Notes under the pieces: model-generated
Told to the model about the DNA's origin: nothing
The model's input: only the letters and a program-made list of their open reading frames with translations
Database searches by the model: none
Origin: Hydrogenophaga taeniospiralis CCUG 15921
Lineage (GTDB): Bacteria; Pseudomonadota; Gammaproteobacteria; Burkholderiales; Burkholderiaceae_C
Length of the DNA: 64,000 nucleotides
Direction: 5' to 3'
Assembly: GCF_001592305.1 (NCBI RefSeq)
Contig: NZ_BCWR01000022.1
Span: 1-64,000, forward strand
Part shown: one piece after another, positions 44,241 through 56,350 of the stretch
How positions within the stretch are numbered: position 1 is the first letter of the stretch
Layout: every line of letters starts with the position of its first letter
Made by a program: the position numbers and the translations under genes

Positions 44241-45794
44241 ATGACCACGAGCATCCGTCAGAACGACCTGATCGAATCCGTCGCAGCCGCGCTGCAGTAC
44301 ATCAGTTACTACCATCCGGCCGACTACATCGCCCACCTGGCCCGCGCCTACGAACGCGAGCAGAGCGCTGCCGCCAAGGATGCGATCGCCCAGATCCTGA
44401 CCAACAGCAAGATGAGCGCCACGGGCCACCGCCCGATCTGCCAGGACACCGGCATCGTCAACGTGTTCCTGAAGGTGGGCATGGACGTGCGCTGGGAAGG
44501 TTTCAGCGGCAGCCTGGACGACGCCATCAACGAAGGCGTGCGCCGCGGCTACAACCACCCCGACAACACGCTGCGCGCCAGCGTGGTGGCCGACCCGCAG
44601 TTCGACCGCAAGAACACCAAGGACAACACCCCTGCCGTGATCTTCACCGAGATCGTGCCCGGCAACACGGTGGAAGTGACCGTGGCCGCCAAGGGCGGCG
44701 GTTCGGAAAACAAGTCCAAGATGGTCATGCTCAACCCGGGCGACAACGTCGTTGACTGGGTGCTGAAAACCGTGCCCACCATGGGCGCCGGCTGGTGCCC
44801 GCCGGGCATGCTGGGCATCGGCATCGGCGGCACCGCCGAAAAGGCCGTGCTGATGGCCAAGGAAAGCCTGATGGACGACCTGGACATGTACGAACTGCAG
44901 GCGAAGGCCGCCAAGGGCGAGAAGCTCAGCAAGGTCGAAGAAATGCGCCTGGAGCTGTTTGACAAGGTCAACGCACTGGGCATCGGAGCGCAGGGCCTCG
45001 GTGGCCTCACCACCGTGCTCGACGTCAAGATCAAGATGTACCCCACCCACGCGGCCAGCAAGCCGGTGGCCATGATCCCCAACTGCGCCGCCACGCGCCA
45101 TGCCCATTTCGTGCTCGACGGCAGCGGCCCGGTCTACATCGATCCGCCCAGCCTGGATCTGTGGCCCAACGTGGACTGGACGCCCGACACCCAGAAGAGC
45201 CAGCGTGTGGACCTCAACACACTGACCCCGGCCGACGTGGCCAGCTGGAAACCCGGTCAGACCCTGCTGCTCAACGGCAAGATGCTCACCGGCCGCGACG
45301 CCGCTCACAAGCGCATCCAGGACATGCTGGCCAAGGGCGAACCGCTGCCGGTGGACTTCACCAACCGCGTCATCTACTACGTCGGCCCGGTCGACCCGGT
45401 CAAGGGCGAAGCGGTCGGCCCGGCCGGCCCCACCACCGCCACCCGCATGGACGGCTTCACCGAGATGATGCTGGCACAAACCGGCCTGATCGCCATGGTT
45501 GGCAAGGCCGAGCGCGGCCCAGTCGCCATCGAGGCCATCAAGAAGCACCAGTCGGCCTACCTCATGGCCGTGGGCGGTGCCGCCTACCTCGTCTCCAAGG
45601 CCATCAAGACGGCCAAGGTGGTGGGCTTTGCCGACCTGGGCATGGAAGCCATCTACGAATTCGACGTGGTCGACATGCCGGTCACCGTGGCCGTGGACGC
45701 GGGTGGCACCAGCGCCCACATCACCGGTCCGGCCGAGTGGAGCAAGCGCATTGCCTTGGGCGAATTCAAAGGTATCGCGGTGGCCGCCGCTTGA
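44241..45794 (+). CDS. fumA: Fumarate hydratase class I
   Basis: 517 residues: the fused alpha and beta halves of the class I, [4Fe-4S] fumarase. Cluster Cys lie in ICQDTG, PNCAATRH and possibly WCPPGMLG; the C-terminal half shows YVGPVDPVKGEAVGPAGPTTATRMDGF. Oxygen-labile, so it complements the stable FumC. Its stop overlaps the start of murI (TTGA). Confidence 0.93.
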   Translation: MTTSIRQNDLIESVAAALQYISYYHPADYIAHLARAYEREQSAAAKDAIAQILTNSKMSATGHRPICQDTGIVNVFLKVGMDVRWEGFSGSLDDAINEGVRRGYNHPDNTLRASVVADPQFDRKNTKDNTPAVIFTEIVPGNTVEVTVAAKGGGSENKSKMVMLNPGDNVVDWVLKTVPTMGAGWCPPGMLGIGIGGTAEKAVLMAKESLMDDLDMYELQAKAAKGEKLSKVEEMRLELFDKVNALGIGAQGLGGLTTVLDVKIKMYPTHAASKPVAMIPNCAATRHAHFVLDGSGPVYIDPPSLDLWPNVDWTPDTQKSQRVDLNTLTPADVASWKPGQTLLLNGKMLTGRDAAHKRIQDMLAKGEPLPVDFTNRVIYYVGPVDPVKGEAVGPAGPTTATRMDGFTEMMLAQTGLIAMVGKAERGPVAIEAIKKHQSAYLMAVGGAAYLVSKAIKTAKVVGFADLGMEAIYEFDVVDMPVTVAVDAGGTSAHITGPAEWSKRIALGEFKGIAVAAA

Positions 45795-46603
45795 AGACCA
45801 TCGGTGTCTTTGACAGCGGGGTGGGCGGCCTGAGCGTGCTGCGCGCCCTGCTGGCCGAAATGCCGGACGCGCACTACGTCTACCTGGCCGACGGGGCACA
45901 CGCTCCTTACGGTGAGCGCAGCGCTCAACAGGTCGCAGAGCGCGCCCAGCGCATCACGGCACGTCTGCGTGAGGACCATGGGGTCGATGCCTTGGTGGTG
46001 GCCTGCAACACAGCCACCGCCCTGGCCATCGAATCCCTGCGCCAGCAGCACCCCGACTGGCCCATCGTTGGCGTGGAACCTGCTCTGAAACCCGCTGCCG
46101 CCATCAGCCGGACCGGGCATATCGGCGTGCTCGCCACGCGCGGCACGGTCGAAAGTGAGCGCTTTGCACGGCTGCGGGCCAGGGTCGAGTCCGAATCCGG
46201 TCGCACGCTGCACTTCAACTGCCAGGCCTGCGATGGCCTCGCCGACGCGATCGAGCGAGGCGACGAACCCGCCACAAGGTTCTTGTGCGCACGCTATCTG
46301 GACGCGGTGCACGCCACCGCCAACACCCAGGACCCCATGGACACCCTGGTACTGGGCTGCACACACTACCCGTTCGCGGCCGACATCCTGCAGTCGCTGG
46401 CGGGACCCTCTGTGCACCTGATCGAAACCGGCGCTCCGGTCGCACGCCGCACGCGGGCTGTGCTGGGACTGCCCGGGGCCACCAGCCCGGAGACCGGTAC
46501 ACCGCAGATCACGCTGTTGTCCACCGGCGACCCGGCACCGCTGGCGCACGCCGCGGCGCGTTGGCTTGGGACACAGGTTGGCGCCGGCCACATGAACGTC
46601 TGA
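45791..46603 (+). CDS. murI: Glutamate racemase
   Basis: 270 residues. Supplies D-glutamate for peptidoglycan. The two catalytic Cys are in VVACNTATA and VLGCTHYPF; IGVFDSGVGGLSVL and YLADGAHAPYG are the usual N-terminal motifs. The start is TTG at 45791-45793, overlapping the fumA stop by four bases (TTGA), which implies translational coupling. No ATG start fits. Confidence 0.92.
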   Translation: MKTIGVFDSGVGGLSVLRALLAEMPDAHYVYLADGAHAPYGERSAQQVAERAQRITARLREDHGVDALVVACNTATALAIESLRQQHPDWPIVGVEPALKPAAAISRTGHIGVLATRGTVESERFARLRARVESESGRTLHFNCQACDGLADAIERGDEPATRFLCARYLDAVHATANTQDPMDTLVLGCTHYPFAADILQSLAGPSVHLIETGAPVARRTRAVLGLPGATSPETGTPQITLLSTGDPAPLAHAAARWLGTQVGAGHMNV

Positions 46604-46633
46604 TCAGGCGAGTAACCCGCTGGCGACGCAGGG

Positions 46634-47950
46634 TCAGGCGTTCGCCAGGCGAGGATCCGACAACACGGCCCGGCGCCCCCGCTCCATGTTCACGGGCAGC
46701 AGCAACACAAGCCCCAGCAAAAACAGCAGCGCCGTGAACCCGATGGCCAGCCGCTGATTGCCCCCGGTGGCCCAGGTGATCGCGCCATAGCTCAGAGGCC
46801 CGATGATGCTGGCCAACCGGGTGGCGAAGGTCCACAGACCGTAGAACTCGGCCAATTGCCTGGGAGGCGCCAGCATGCCGGCCATCGCCCGGCCCGATGA
46901 TTGGCTCGACCCCATGCACAGCCCGGCGATGGCGGCGGCGTACCAGAAACCACCCTTGGTGGTGGTGAGGGCCGCGATGATGCACGTCGCCATCCAGCCC
47001 ACCAGGGTGATGCCCAGGGCCAGCTTGTGACCCAGCCGGTCCTGCCAGTAACCAAACGCAAAAGCGCCCAGCGCAGCGGCGATGTTGAGCACGAAGATCA
47101 ACACCATGGTCTCCTGCTGCACGAAGCCGATCACCTGCTCCGCGTAGATTGCGGCGAGCGTGATCGTCACCGCCACGCCACCCTGGTAGGCCGCAGCACA
47201 ACCGAGCAACCACATGAAGTCGCGGTAGTTGCGGGCATGGCGCAAGGTGTCACCCAATTGCCGCAGCGAAGCCTTGATACCAGAAACACCACCAGCCCCG
47301 GCAGTCGCCTGGGCGCGCTCGCGCAACAAGACCGTGGTGAAAACCGAGGCCACCGCAAAGATGCCCGCCGTGATCAACATGGTGACCGGCACGAACTGCC
47401 CCGCCGGCTGTCCCTGGGCTTGCGCCCAGATCACATAGGCCAGGCTCAGACCCAGCGCCAGCATGCCCCCCAGGTAGCCGAAACTCCAACCCCAGCCGCT
47501 GACCCTGCCCATGGCCGACGGGCGCGCCAACTCGGGTAGAAATGCCGCGATCAGCGATTCGCCCCAGGCAAAGAACACGTTGGAAACCATGACGAGCAGC
47601 ATGCCCAGCACCACCGCGCCGGGGCCGACCAGGGCCAGCGCCGCGGTCGCCAGCACACAGCCCACCGTTGTGAGCAACAGCAAACGCTTTTTGGCGGCAT
47701 GCCGGTCAGCCCACGCCCCGAGCGCGGGGATCGTGAACATGACCACCGCGTGCGACGCGCTCAAGGCCAAGGTCCAGGCGAATGTGGCCCAGTCCGCCCC
47801 GCCTGCGACAGAACCCACGAAGTAGGCCGCGAAAACCGCCGTGAGCACCACGGTGGTGTAGCCGGAATTGGCGAAATCGTACATTGCCCAGCCAAACACC
47901 TCGCGCTTGCGCACGCCCGGGTTCAGGGATTCGGAAGAAAACAGGGCCAT
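46634..47950 (-). CDS. MFS transporter, UMF1/Atg22-like
   Basis: 438 residues, about 12 membrane helices. The N-terminal EVFGWAMYDFANSGYTTVVL and WADRHAAKKRLLL (MFS loop 2-3) are typical of the UMF1 group, related to the yeast vacuolar exporter Atg22. The helices are evenly spread. The ATG at 47950 is preferred to a GTG at 47953. Substrate unknown; amino-acid efflux is a guess. Confidence 0.85.
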   Translation of the reverse strand: MALFSSESLNPGVRKREVFGWAMYDFANSGYTTVVLTAVFAAYFVGSVAGGADWATFAWTLALSASHAVVMFTIPALGAWADRHAAKKRLLLLTTVGCVLATAALALVGPGAVVLGMLLVMVSNVFFAWGESLIAAFLPELARPSAMGRVSGWGWSFGYLGGMLALGLSLAYVIWAQAQGQPAGQFVPVTMLITAGIFAVASVFTTVLLRERAQATAGAGGVSGIKASLRQLGDTLRHARNYRDFMWLLGCAAAYQGGVAVTITLAAIYAEQVIGFVQQETMVLIFVLNIAAALGAFAFGYWQDRLGHKLALGITLVGWMATCIIAALTTTKGGFWYAAAIAGLCMGSSQSSGRAMAGMLAPPRQLAEFYGLWTFATRLASIIGPLSYGAITWATGGNQRLAIGFTALLFLLGLVLLLPVNMERGRRAVLSDPRLANA

Positions 47951-48037
47951 CACCGCCGCTCCGGTCAGTTGGCGGTCGGCGACCGCCCCGTCATGCAGTC
48001 TAGTCGCGGCCCACGAAGAGCCGCATGGGGTTCACCA

Positions 48038-48661
48038 TCAGTGCAGATGGCGCGGCTTGCGCGGACCTCCGTGGCCGGAGGAGCCTCCGTGCCCCCTCGG
48101 TGGTTTGCCCAACTGCATGGAATTGACCAAGGCATCAAAACGCTCAGTGAAAAGCTTGTCGATGGCTCCGACCACATCCGCGAGCTCAGCCGCGTCGAAA
48201 TGGCGCTCCATGACGTGGATCACGTCCTGCACCAGCAAGTCCCGCTGCACCTGCATGATGGCCGCCGGCGTGGGGCCCACGAAACACATCATGAAATCGT
48301 CGCGCGCCTCTTCTTCCGAGGCGTCATCTTCCTCGTCGAACTCGGCATCGTAGAACGACACCTCCAGTGGCGCGCCTGCCGAGGCAATTTCATTGAGCCC
48401 CATGCAGGCCTCTTCGATCACCTGACGGAAGTCCTCGTCGCCCGGGACCGTCCAGCACATCTGCAACACATGGGTTGCAGCATCGAAGCGGATGCCCGGT
48501 TCGTCTTCATAGGTGCTCTCCGCAGCGGCCGCCAGCGAGCGAGCGCCTGCGTATTGCCACAGAGGTTTGAGCGCCTCCTGGATCTGGCCGAACTCCACAT
48601 CCTCACGCAGGGGCACATCCCCATGCACATGGATTTCGAAGGGCGCGTTGTATCGGGTCAT
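48038..48661 (-). CDS. Conserved unknown protein with acidic segment and His/Gly-rich tail
   Basis: 207 residues, no recognised fold. The N-terminus TRYNAPFEIHVHGDVPLREDVEF is followed by an alpha/beta-looking region, an acidic stretch FDEEDDASEEEARDD near 120 and the C-terminal GHGGSSGHGGPRKPRHLH, which could bind metal. Good start context. Similar proteins seem common in Burkholderiales; the function is not known to me. Confidence 0.7.
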   Translation of the reverse strand: MTRYNAPFEIHVHGDVPLREDVEFGQIQEALKPLWQYAGARSLAAAAESTYEDEPGIRFDAATHVLQMCWTVPGDEDFRQVIEEACMGLNEIASAGAPLEVSFYDAEFDEEDDASEEEARDDFMMCFVGPTPAAIMQVQRDLLVQDVIHVMERHFDAAELADVVGAIDKLFTERFDALVNSMQLGKPPRGHGGSSGHGGPRKPRHLH

Positions 48662-48703
48662 GGAAACTCACTGTACCGGCGAAACCGGAAAAATCCTAGG
48701 GCC

Positions 48704-48796
48704 TGGTGCCTCGAACCGGGGTCGAACCGGTACGCCCCCTCACGGGAAAGCGGCGGATTTTAAGTCCGCTGTGTCTACCAATTTCACCATCGAGGC
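48704..48796 (-). tRNA. tRNA-Leu (anticodon TAA)
   Basis: 93 nt with encoded CCA: acceptor GCCTCGA/TCGAGGC, anticodon stem GCGGA/TCCGC with loop CTTAAAA, long variable arm and T-arm. Last gene of the tRNA cluster. Confidence 0.93.
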
Positions 48797-48895
48797 GGCG
48801 TTTGATTGTCGCAGGTTGGACCGAAGCCCCTGCTGCACAAGCCACTGGCCACACAGCGCCCCCAAAAGAGTATGAGGAGAGGCGTCACGAAATGA

Positions 48896-48923
48896 AAAAA
48901 GGGAAGCCTGGGCTTCCCTTTTT
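48896..48923 (-). terminator. Terminator after the second tRNA-Gly
   Basis: A 13-bp stem (48896-48908 with 48911-48923), T-run on the minus strand. Part of the duplicated tRNA-Gly unit. Confidence 0.8.
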
Positions 48924-48929
48924 CAATAC

Positions 48930-49005
<76 letters not shown>

Positions 49006-49030
49006 ACTATCTCTGCTGCCTGTCAGTGAC

Positions 49031-49104
49031 TGGAGGCGCGACCCGGAGTCGAACCGGGCTAGACGGATTTGCAATCCGTTGCATAACCGATTTGCTATCG
49101 CGCC
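49031..49104 (-). tRNA. tRNA-Cys (anticodon GCA)
   Basis: 74 nt with CCA: acceptor GGCGCGA/TCGCGCC, anticodon stem ACGGA/TCCGT with loop TTGCAAA. It lies between the two tRNA-Gly copies. Confidence 0.95.
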
Positions 49105-49144
49105 CCATGCGAACGACAGGAAAAACCAGCCCTTCACAACTGAC

Positions 49145-49172
49145 AAAAAAGGGAAGCTGGGCTTCCCTTTTT
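49145..49172 (-). terminator. Terminator after the first tRNA-Gly, inside the tRNA cluster
   Basis: A 12-bp stem (49146-49157 with 49161-49172), 3-nt loop, T-run on the minus strand. It lies upstream of tRNA-Cys, so the transcript must read through or be partly terminated. Confidence 0.7.
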
Positions 49173-49178
49173 CAATAC

Positions 49179-49254
<76 letters not shown>

Positions 49255-49282
49255 ATGTTTCTGATGTTTGTCAGAAGCTGGA

Positions 49283-49312
49283 ATTCTAGCGCAGAAAAAC
49301 GCCTCTTTTCAA
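49283..49312 (-). promoter_or_regulatory. Promoter of the tRNA cluster
   Basis: On the minus strand TTGAAA (49307-49312) and TAGAAT (49283-49288) with 18 bp between; transcription should begin near 49276, about 22 bases before the first tRNA-Gly. Confidence 0.7.
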
Positions 49313-49332
49313 GCCCCCGCAAATTTTTTGAC

Positions 49333-51765
<2,433 letters not shown>

Positions 51766-51866
51766 TTCTCAACCTCAACAAAATGGGCAGATGGGGTTGA
51801 TGCGGGCGATATCAACCGGACGCATCGTCAACTTCGGCACGCACTCGCATCGCGTGCAGGCAGCGT

Positions 51867-53132
51867 TCAAGCCTGCTTGGCCGCTTCGCGGTACACCAGC
51901 AGCGGTGGCTTGTTCTCTTCGATGGTGGACTCGTCCACCACCACCTTCTCCACATTGCTCATGCTTGGCAGATCAAACATGGTGTCGATCAGCGCGTTTT
52001 CCAGTATCGAGCGCAGGCCACGGGCGCCGGTCTTGCGCGCCAGCGCCTTGCGGGCAATCGCCTTGAGCGCCGCCGGACGCACTTCCAGTTCAGCACCTTC
52101 CATGGACAGCAGCCGCGAAAACTGTTTGACCACGGCGTTCTTGGGTTCGGTCAGGATCTCGACCAGCGCATCCTCGCTGAGTTCGGACAGCGCAGCGATC
52201 ACCGGCACACGCCCCACGAGCTCCGGGATCAGACCAAACTTGATCAGATCCTCGGGCTCGATTTCCTTGAACGCCTCGGTCAGGCTACGCTGCTTCTTGC
52301 TTTTGACCACGGCACCGAAACCAATGCCCGAGGCCTCGGTACGGTTTTCAATGATCTTCTCCAGCCCGGCGAAAGCACCACCACAGATGAACAGAATGTT
52401 GGTCGTGTCGACCTGCAGGAAATCCTGGTTCGGGTGTTTGCGTCCGCCCTGGGGTGGCACCGATGCCATGGTGCCTTCGATGAGTTTGAGCAGGGCCTGC
52501 TGCACACCCTCGCCCGACACGTCGCGGGTGATGGACGGGTTGTCGGACTTGCGGGTGATCTTGTCGATCTCATCGATGTAGACGATGCCCTGCTGCGCGC
52601 GTTCGACGTCGTAGTTGCAGCTCTGCAGCAGCTTGGCCACGATGTTTTCCACGTCTTCGCCCACATAACCGGCTTCGGTCAGCGTGGTGGCGTCGGCCAT
52701 GACGAAGGGCACATTGAGCATGCGCGCCATGGTCTGGGCCAGCAGCGTCTTGCCCGAACCGGTGGGGCCGATCAGCAGGATGTTGCTCTTGGCCAGTTCC
52801 ACATCGTCCTTGCGGGCGTTCTGCTTGTGGCGCAGGCGCTTGTAGTGGTTGTACACCGCCACCGCCAGCGCACGTTTGGCGCCTTCCTGCCCGATCACGT
52901 AGTTGTCGAGATTGCTCTTGAGTTCGGCGGGCGTGGGCACGTCATCCCCGGAGGCCTTGACCGACTCCAGGCCGGGCAGCTCGTCGCGGATGATGTCGTT
53001 GCACAGGTCGATGCACTCGTCGCAAATGAACACCGAGGGGCCGGCGATCAGCTTCTTGACCTCGTGCTGGCTCTTACCGCAAAACGAGCAGTAGAGCGCC
53101 TTTTCACTGGAGGTGGCTTTTTTGTCGGCCAT
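51867..53132 (-). CDS. clpX: ClpX ATPase, ClpP unfoldase subunit
   Basis: 421 residues: zinc-binding CSFCGKSQHEV..CDECIDLC, Walker A GPTGSGKT, pore loop GYVGEDVEN and the IGF-like loop region VVKSKKQRSLTEA. Feeds proteins into ClpP. Separated from clpP by 149 bp, which hold no gene that I can see. Confidence 0.97.
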   Translation of the reverse strand: MADKKATSSEKALYCSFCGKSQHEVKKLIAGPSVFICDECIDLCNDIIRDELPGLESVKASGDDVPTPAELKSNLDNYVIGQEGAKRALAVAVYNHYKRLRHKQNARKDDVELAKSNILLIGPTGSGKTLLAQTMARMLNVPFVMADATTLTEAGYVGEDVENIVAKLLQSCNYDVERAQQGIVYIDEIDKITRKSDNPSITRDVSGEGVQQALLKLIEGTMASVPPQGGRKHPNQDFLQVDTTNILFICGGAFAGLEKIIENRTEASGIGFGAVVKSKKQRSLTEAFKEIEPEDLIKFGLIPELVGRVPVIAALSELSEDALVEILTEPKNAVVKQFSRLLSMEGAELEVRPAALKAIARKALARKTGARGLRSILENALIDTMFDLPSMSNVEKVVVDESTIEENKPPLLVYREAAKQA

Positions 53133-53281
53133 GGGTCTGGGGTTCCGGAATACGAGGGGAGTTCAATGACAACAATGATAGTTCAAGCCCGCCAGGGGCC
53201 AAACGCTGGAAAAGGGGGCCGAATCGGTGCCGGTCTGCCAGACCAGGGGACACAAACCCGTACCGCCCCGCTCCAGAAACA

Positions 53282-53902
53282 TCAGGAGGCTGCCCCCGGG
53301 CGCTTGTCGATGACCTTGTCGATCAGCCCGTATTCGGCCGACTCGGCCGCCGACAGGTAGTAGTCGCGTTCGGTGTCGCGCTCGATCTTTTCCAGCGGCT
53401 GGCCGGTGCGTTCGGCCAGGATCTTGTTGAGTTGCTCGCGCGTTTTCAGGATTTCGCGGGCATGGATCTCGATCTCGGTGGCCTGACCCTGGGTGCCGCC
53501 CAGCGGCTGGTGGATCATGACCTTGGAGTTGGGCAGCGCAAAGCGCTTGCCCTTGGCACCCGCGGCCAGCAGGAAAGCGCCCATGCTCGCGGCCATGCCG
53601 ATGCACAGCGTGGACACGTCGGACTTGATGAAGTTCATGGTGTCGAAGATCGCCATGCCGGCGCTCACCGATCCACCGGGCGAGTTGATGTAGAAGGAAA
53701 TGTCCTTGTCCGGGTTTTCGCTTTCCAGGAACAGCAACTGGGCCACCACCAGGTTGGCCGACTGGTCGTTGACCGGGCCCACCAGAAAGATGACGCGCTC
53801 CTTGAGCAGGCGCGAATAGATGTCGTAGGCGCGTTCGCCGCGACCCGACTGTTCGATCACCATGGGCACCATGCCCAAGCCTTGAATATCCATTGCGCTC
53901 AT
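53282..53902 (-). CDS. clpP: ATP-dependent Clp protease proteolytic subunit
   Basis: 206 residues. Catalytic Ser in GMAASMGAFLLAAG, His in MIHQPLGGTQGQ, Asp in ERDTERDYYLS. Start at 53902 chosen because GGAG lies six bases upstream and MSAMDIQGLGMVPMV matches the family; an ATG at 53914 is also in frame. Confidence 0.97.
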   Translation of the reverse strand: MSAMDIQGLGMVPMVIEQSGRGERAYDIYSRLLKERVIFLVGPVNDQSANLVVAQLLFLESENPDKDISFYINSPGGSVSAGMAIFDTMNFIKSDVSTLCIGMAASMGAFLLAAGAKGKRFALPNSKVMIHQPLGGTQGQATEIEIHAREILKTREQLNKILAERTGQPLEKIERDTERDYYLSAAESAEYGLIDKVIDKRPGAAS

Positions 53903-54032
53903 GCGTTTCTCCATGTATTGATGTATCGCCATGCCACTACTGTAACCAACCCGCCAAACCCGCCACACGGTTGCGGGCATGGCCCAGTCATGCATATGGC
54001 GTGCCCGACGAAAAAGGCAAGCGGGCGGGCAT

Positions 54033-54062
54033 GAAAAAGGGCGGATTTCTCCGCCCTTTTTT
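54033..54062 (-). terminator. Terminator after tig
   Basis: An 11-bp stem (54035-54045 with 54050-54060), 4-nt loop, A/T-run on both sides. It may reduce read-through from tig into clpP. Confidence 0.75.
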
Positions 54063-54124
54063 CACACCCCATTGTCCCGGACGGCGACCAAAGTCGCGCG
54101 ACCGATCCCAGAGGGGAGAACCGT

Positions 54125-55435
54125 TCAGGCCTGGCCCATCAGTTCGTCGAAGCTGATCGCCTTCTCGGTGACCTTGGCCTTGGACAACACGAATTCGGTC
54201 ACGTTGTTCTCGACCACGATGCCTTCGACTTCGGCCATGCGGCGGTTGTCGCCGGTGTACCAGCGCACCACGTCGGCGGGCTTCTCATAGGAGGCGGCCA
54301 GCTCTTCGATATGGGCCTTGAGCTGCTCGGGCTTGGCGTGCAATTCGTTGGCGCGGACCAGCTCGGCCACCACGAGGCCCAGGCGCACGCGGCGCTCGGC
54401 CTGCGGACGGAACAGCTCTTCGGGGATCGGCGCCTTGTCGGCGTCTTTCACACCGCGCTGCTTGAGGTCGGCACGGGCGCCTTCGATCAGGCGGTCGAGT
54501 TCGGACTGCACCACCGACTTGGGCAGGTCCAGTTCGGCCTTGGCCACCAGCGCGTCCATCACGGCCTGCTTGTTGCGGGACAGCAGACGGAACTTGACCT
54601 CACGCTCCAGGTTCTTCTTGATGTCGGCACGCAGGCCGTCCACCGTGCCGTCGGCGATGCCAAGCGACTTGGCCAGGGCCTCGTCCACTTCGGGCAGATG
54701 GGCGGCTTCGATCTTGTTGACCGTTACCAGGAAGTCGGCCGTCTTGCCGGCCACGTCCTTGCCGTGGTAGTCCTCGGGAAAGGCCAGCGGGAAGGTCTTG
54801 GACTCGCCGGACTTCATGCCGCGCACGGCGTCTTCGAATTCCTTGAGCATCTGGCCGTCGCCGACGATGAACTGGAAGCCTTCGGCCTTGCCACCTTCAA
54901 AGGCTTCGCCGTCGATCTTGCCGGCAAAGTCGATGGTGACGCGGTCGCCGTCCTGGGCGGCCTGGTCCTGCGCGCGCTGCGCGAAGGTGCGGCGCTGCTT
55001 GCGCAAGATGTCCAGCGTGCGGTCGATGGCGGCATCGGTCACTTCGGCCGACACTTTTTCGATCTCGGCGGTGGACAGGTCTTCGATCTTGACTTCCGGG
55101 TACACCTCGAAGACCGCATCAAAGGCCAGCTGGCCTTCGGGCGCTTCTTCCTTTTCGGTGATCTTGGGCTGACCGGCCACGCGCAGCTTGGCTTCGTTGG
55201 CGGCCACGGCAAACGCCTCGCCCACCTTTTCGTTCATGACTTCGTAGTGCACCGAGTAGCCATAACGCTGGGCCACCACGTTCATCGGCACCTTGCCCGG
55301 ACGGAAGCCGTCCATCTTGACGTCGCGCGCCACACGCTTGAGGCGGTTGGTCACCTCGGTCTGGATGACATTGGCTGGCAGCGTCAGCGTGATCTTGCGC
55401 TCAAGCTTTTCCAGGGTTTCAACGGTCACGGTCAT
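54125..55435 (-). CDS. tig: Trigger factor
   Basis: 436 residues. Ribosome-bound chaperone and prolyl isomerase. The ribosome-binding signature is seen as GFRPGKVPMNVVAQRYG at 42-58, the FKBP-type domain spans about 155-240, and the helical C-terminal domain follows. ATG at 55435 has GGAG six bases upstream. Confidence 0.96.
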   Translation of the reverse strand: MTVTVETLEKLERKITLTLPANVIQTEVTNRLKRVARDVKMDGFRPGKVPMNVVAQRYGYSVHYEVMNEKVGEAFAVAANEAKLRVAGQPKITEKEEAPEGQLAFDAVFEVYPEVKIEDLSTAEIEKVSAEVTDAAIDRTLDILRKQRRTFAQRAQDQAAQDGDRVTIDFAGKIDGEAFEGGKAEGFQFIVGDGQMLKEFEDAVRGMKSGESKTFPLAFPEDYHGKDVAGKTADFLVTVNKIEAAHLPEVDEALAKSLGIADGTVDGLRADIKKNLEREVKFRLLSRNKQAVMDALVAKAELDLPKSVVQSELDRLIEGARADLKQRGVKDADKAPIPEELFRPQAERRVRLGLVVAELVRANELHAKPEQLKAHIEELAASYEKPADVVRWYTGDNRRMAEVEGIVVENNVTEFVLSKAKVTEKAISFDELMGQA

Positions 55436-55507
55436 GGTTTTCTCCAAAAGGGAAGTCGGTCAACCAGCCTGTCTGGCTCACCGGTGGAAATGCGTCTGTC
55501 TGAGCTG

Positions 55508-55594
55508 TGGTGCGCGGGGGGGGACTCGAACCCCCACACCATTGCTGGCGTCAGGACCTAAACCTGGTGCGTCTACCAATTTCGCCACCCGCGC
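55508..55594 (-). tRNA. tRNA-Leu (anticodon TAG)
   Basis: 87 nt with CCA: acceptor GCGCGGG/CCCGCGC, anticodon loop TTTAGGT, long variable arm. The outer base pair of the anticodon stem (27-43) is a C-A mismatch (CCAGG against CCTGA). The remainder is sound, so the gene is likely functional. Confidence 0.9.
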
Positions 55595-55705
55595 GCCTTC
55601 ATGTCATGCGGCCCGGTCACAGGGCTTTGCTCACCTTGTGCACCGGGTCGTCTGCTTCACGGCAACCTTAGATTGTAGCCGCTGCAGCTCCCGGGCCCGG
55701 AGGAT

Positions 55706-56350
55706 TCAGGCCCCGAGCCGTTGGCGCAATGCCCGCACGGCGCTGCCCGGTGTGGTGAGCACCGGCAACCCCACCGCCCGTTGCACCACCGGCTGGGCGC
55801 GCGCCATGCTGAACTGGGCCAGCGCGATCAGGTCGCAACCCTGCCCGGCCAGCCATTGCGCGGCCTCGACGACCCGCTGGTCATGCCCGGCAAGGTCCCC
55901 CCGGTTCAGTGCGTCCAGCGCGCCCTCGGCGAGACGGGTCACGAGTTCGACCCTTTCCGGGAACTCGGGCGGCATGGACACCAGGGTGGGTGCGAACGAG
56001 GCGATCAACCCGATGCGCCGGCCCAGACCCACCGCCTCGTCCACCATGGCCTCGTTCGGTTTGAGCACCGGCATGTGTGGCCGGCGCGCCGCCACCGCCT
56101 CAATGCAAGGGCCGAACGCCGAGCAGGTGAACAGGATGGCCTGCGCCCCGGTGCCCTCGGCATAGGCCGCGAGCGCCTCGAACCGCCGGTGCATGGCCTC
56201 GTCCAGCCCCCCACCGTCGCGGGCCAGATCGGCCGACAGGCTGTCGTCCAGCAGGTTCATGCGTACCGCCTCGGGCCAGGCGCGTTCCAGCTCGTCGTTG
56301 ATCGGCGCGACCGAATGCGACAGCGCGTGGATCAGCGCCAGACGGGTCAC
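55706..56350 (-). CDS. Aspartate/glutamate-racemase-family protein
   Basis: 214 residues. The first Cys motif is FTCSAFGPCIEAV; the expected second Cys region reads GCDLIALAQFSMA, with Cys a few residues before the usual position and Ser in the loop, so whether both catalytic Cys remain is unclear. It starts at GTG 56350, overlapping the TRAP permease stop (GTGA), hence co-translated. It may racemise or otherwise process the compound imported by the TRAP system. Relation to Asp/Glu/hydantoin racemases and maleate isomerases is by fold only. Confidence 0.75.
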   Translation of the reverse strand: MTRLALIHALSHSVAPINDELERAWPEAVRMNLLDDSLSADLARDGGGLDEAMHRRFEALAAYAEGTGAQAILFTCSAFGPCIEAVAARRPHMPVLKPNEAMVDEAVGLGRRIGLIASFAPTLVSMPPEFPERVELVTRLAEGALDALNRGDLAGHDQRVVEAAQWLAGQGCDLIALAQFSMARAQPVVQRAVGLPVLTTPGSAVRALRQRLGA

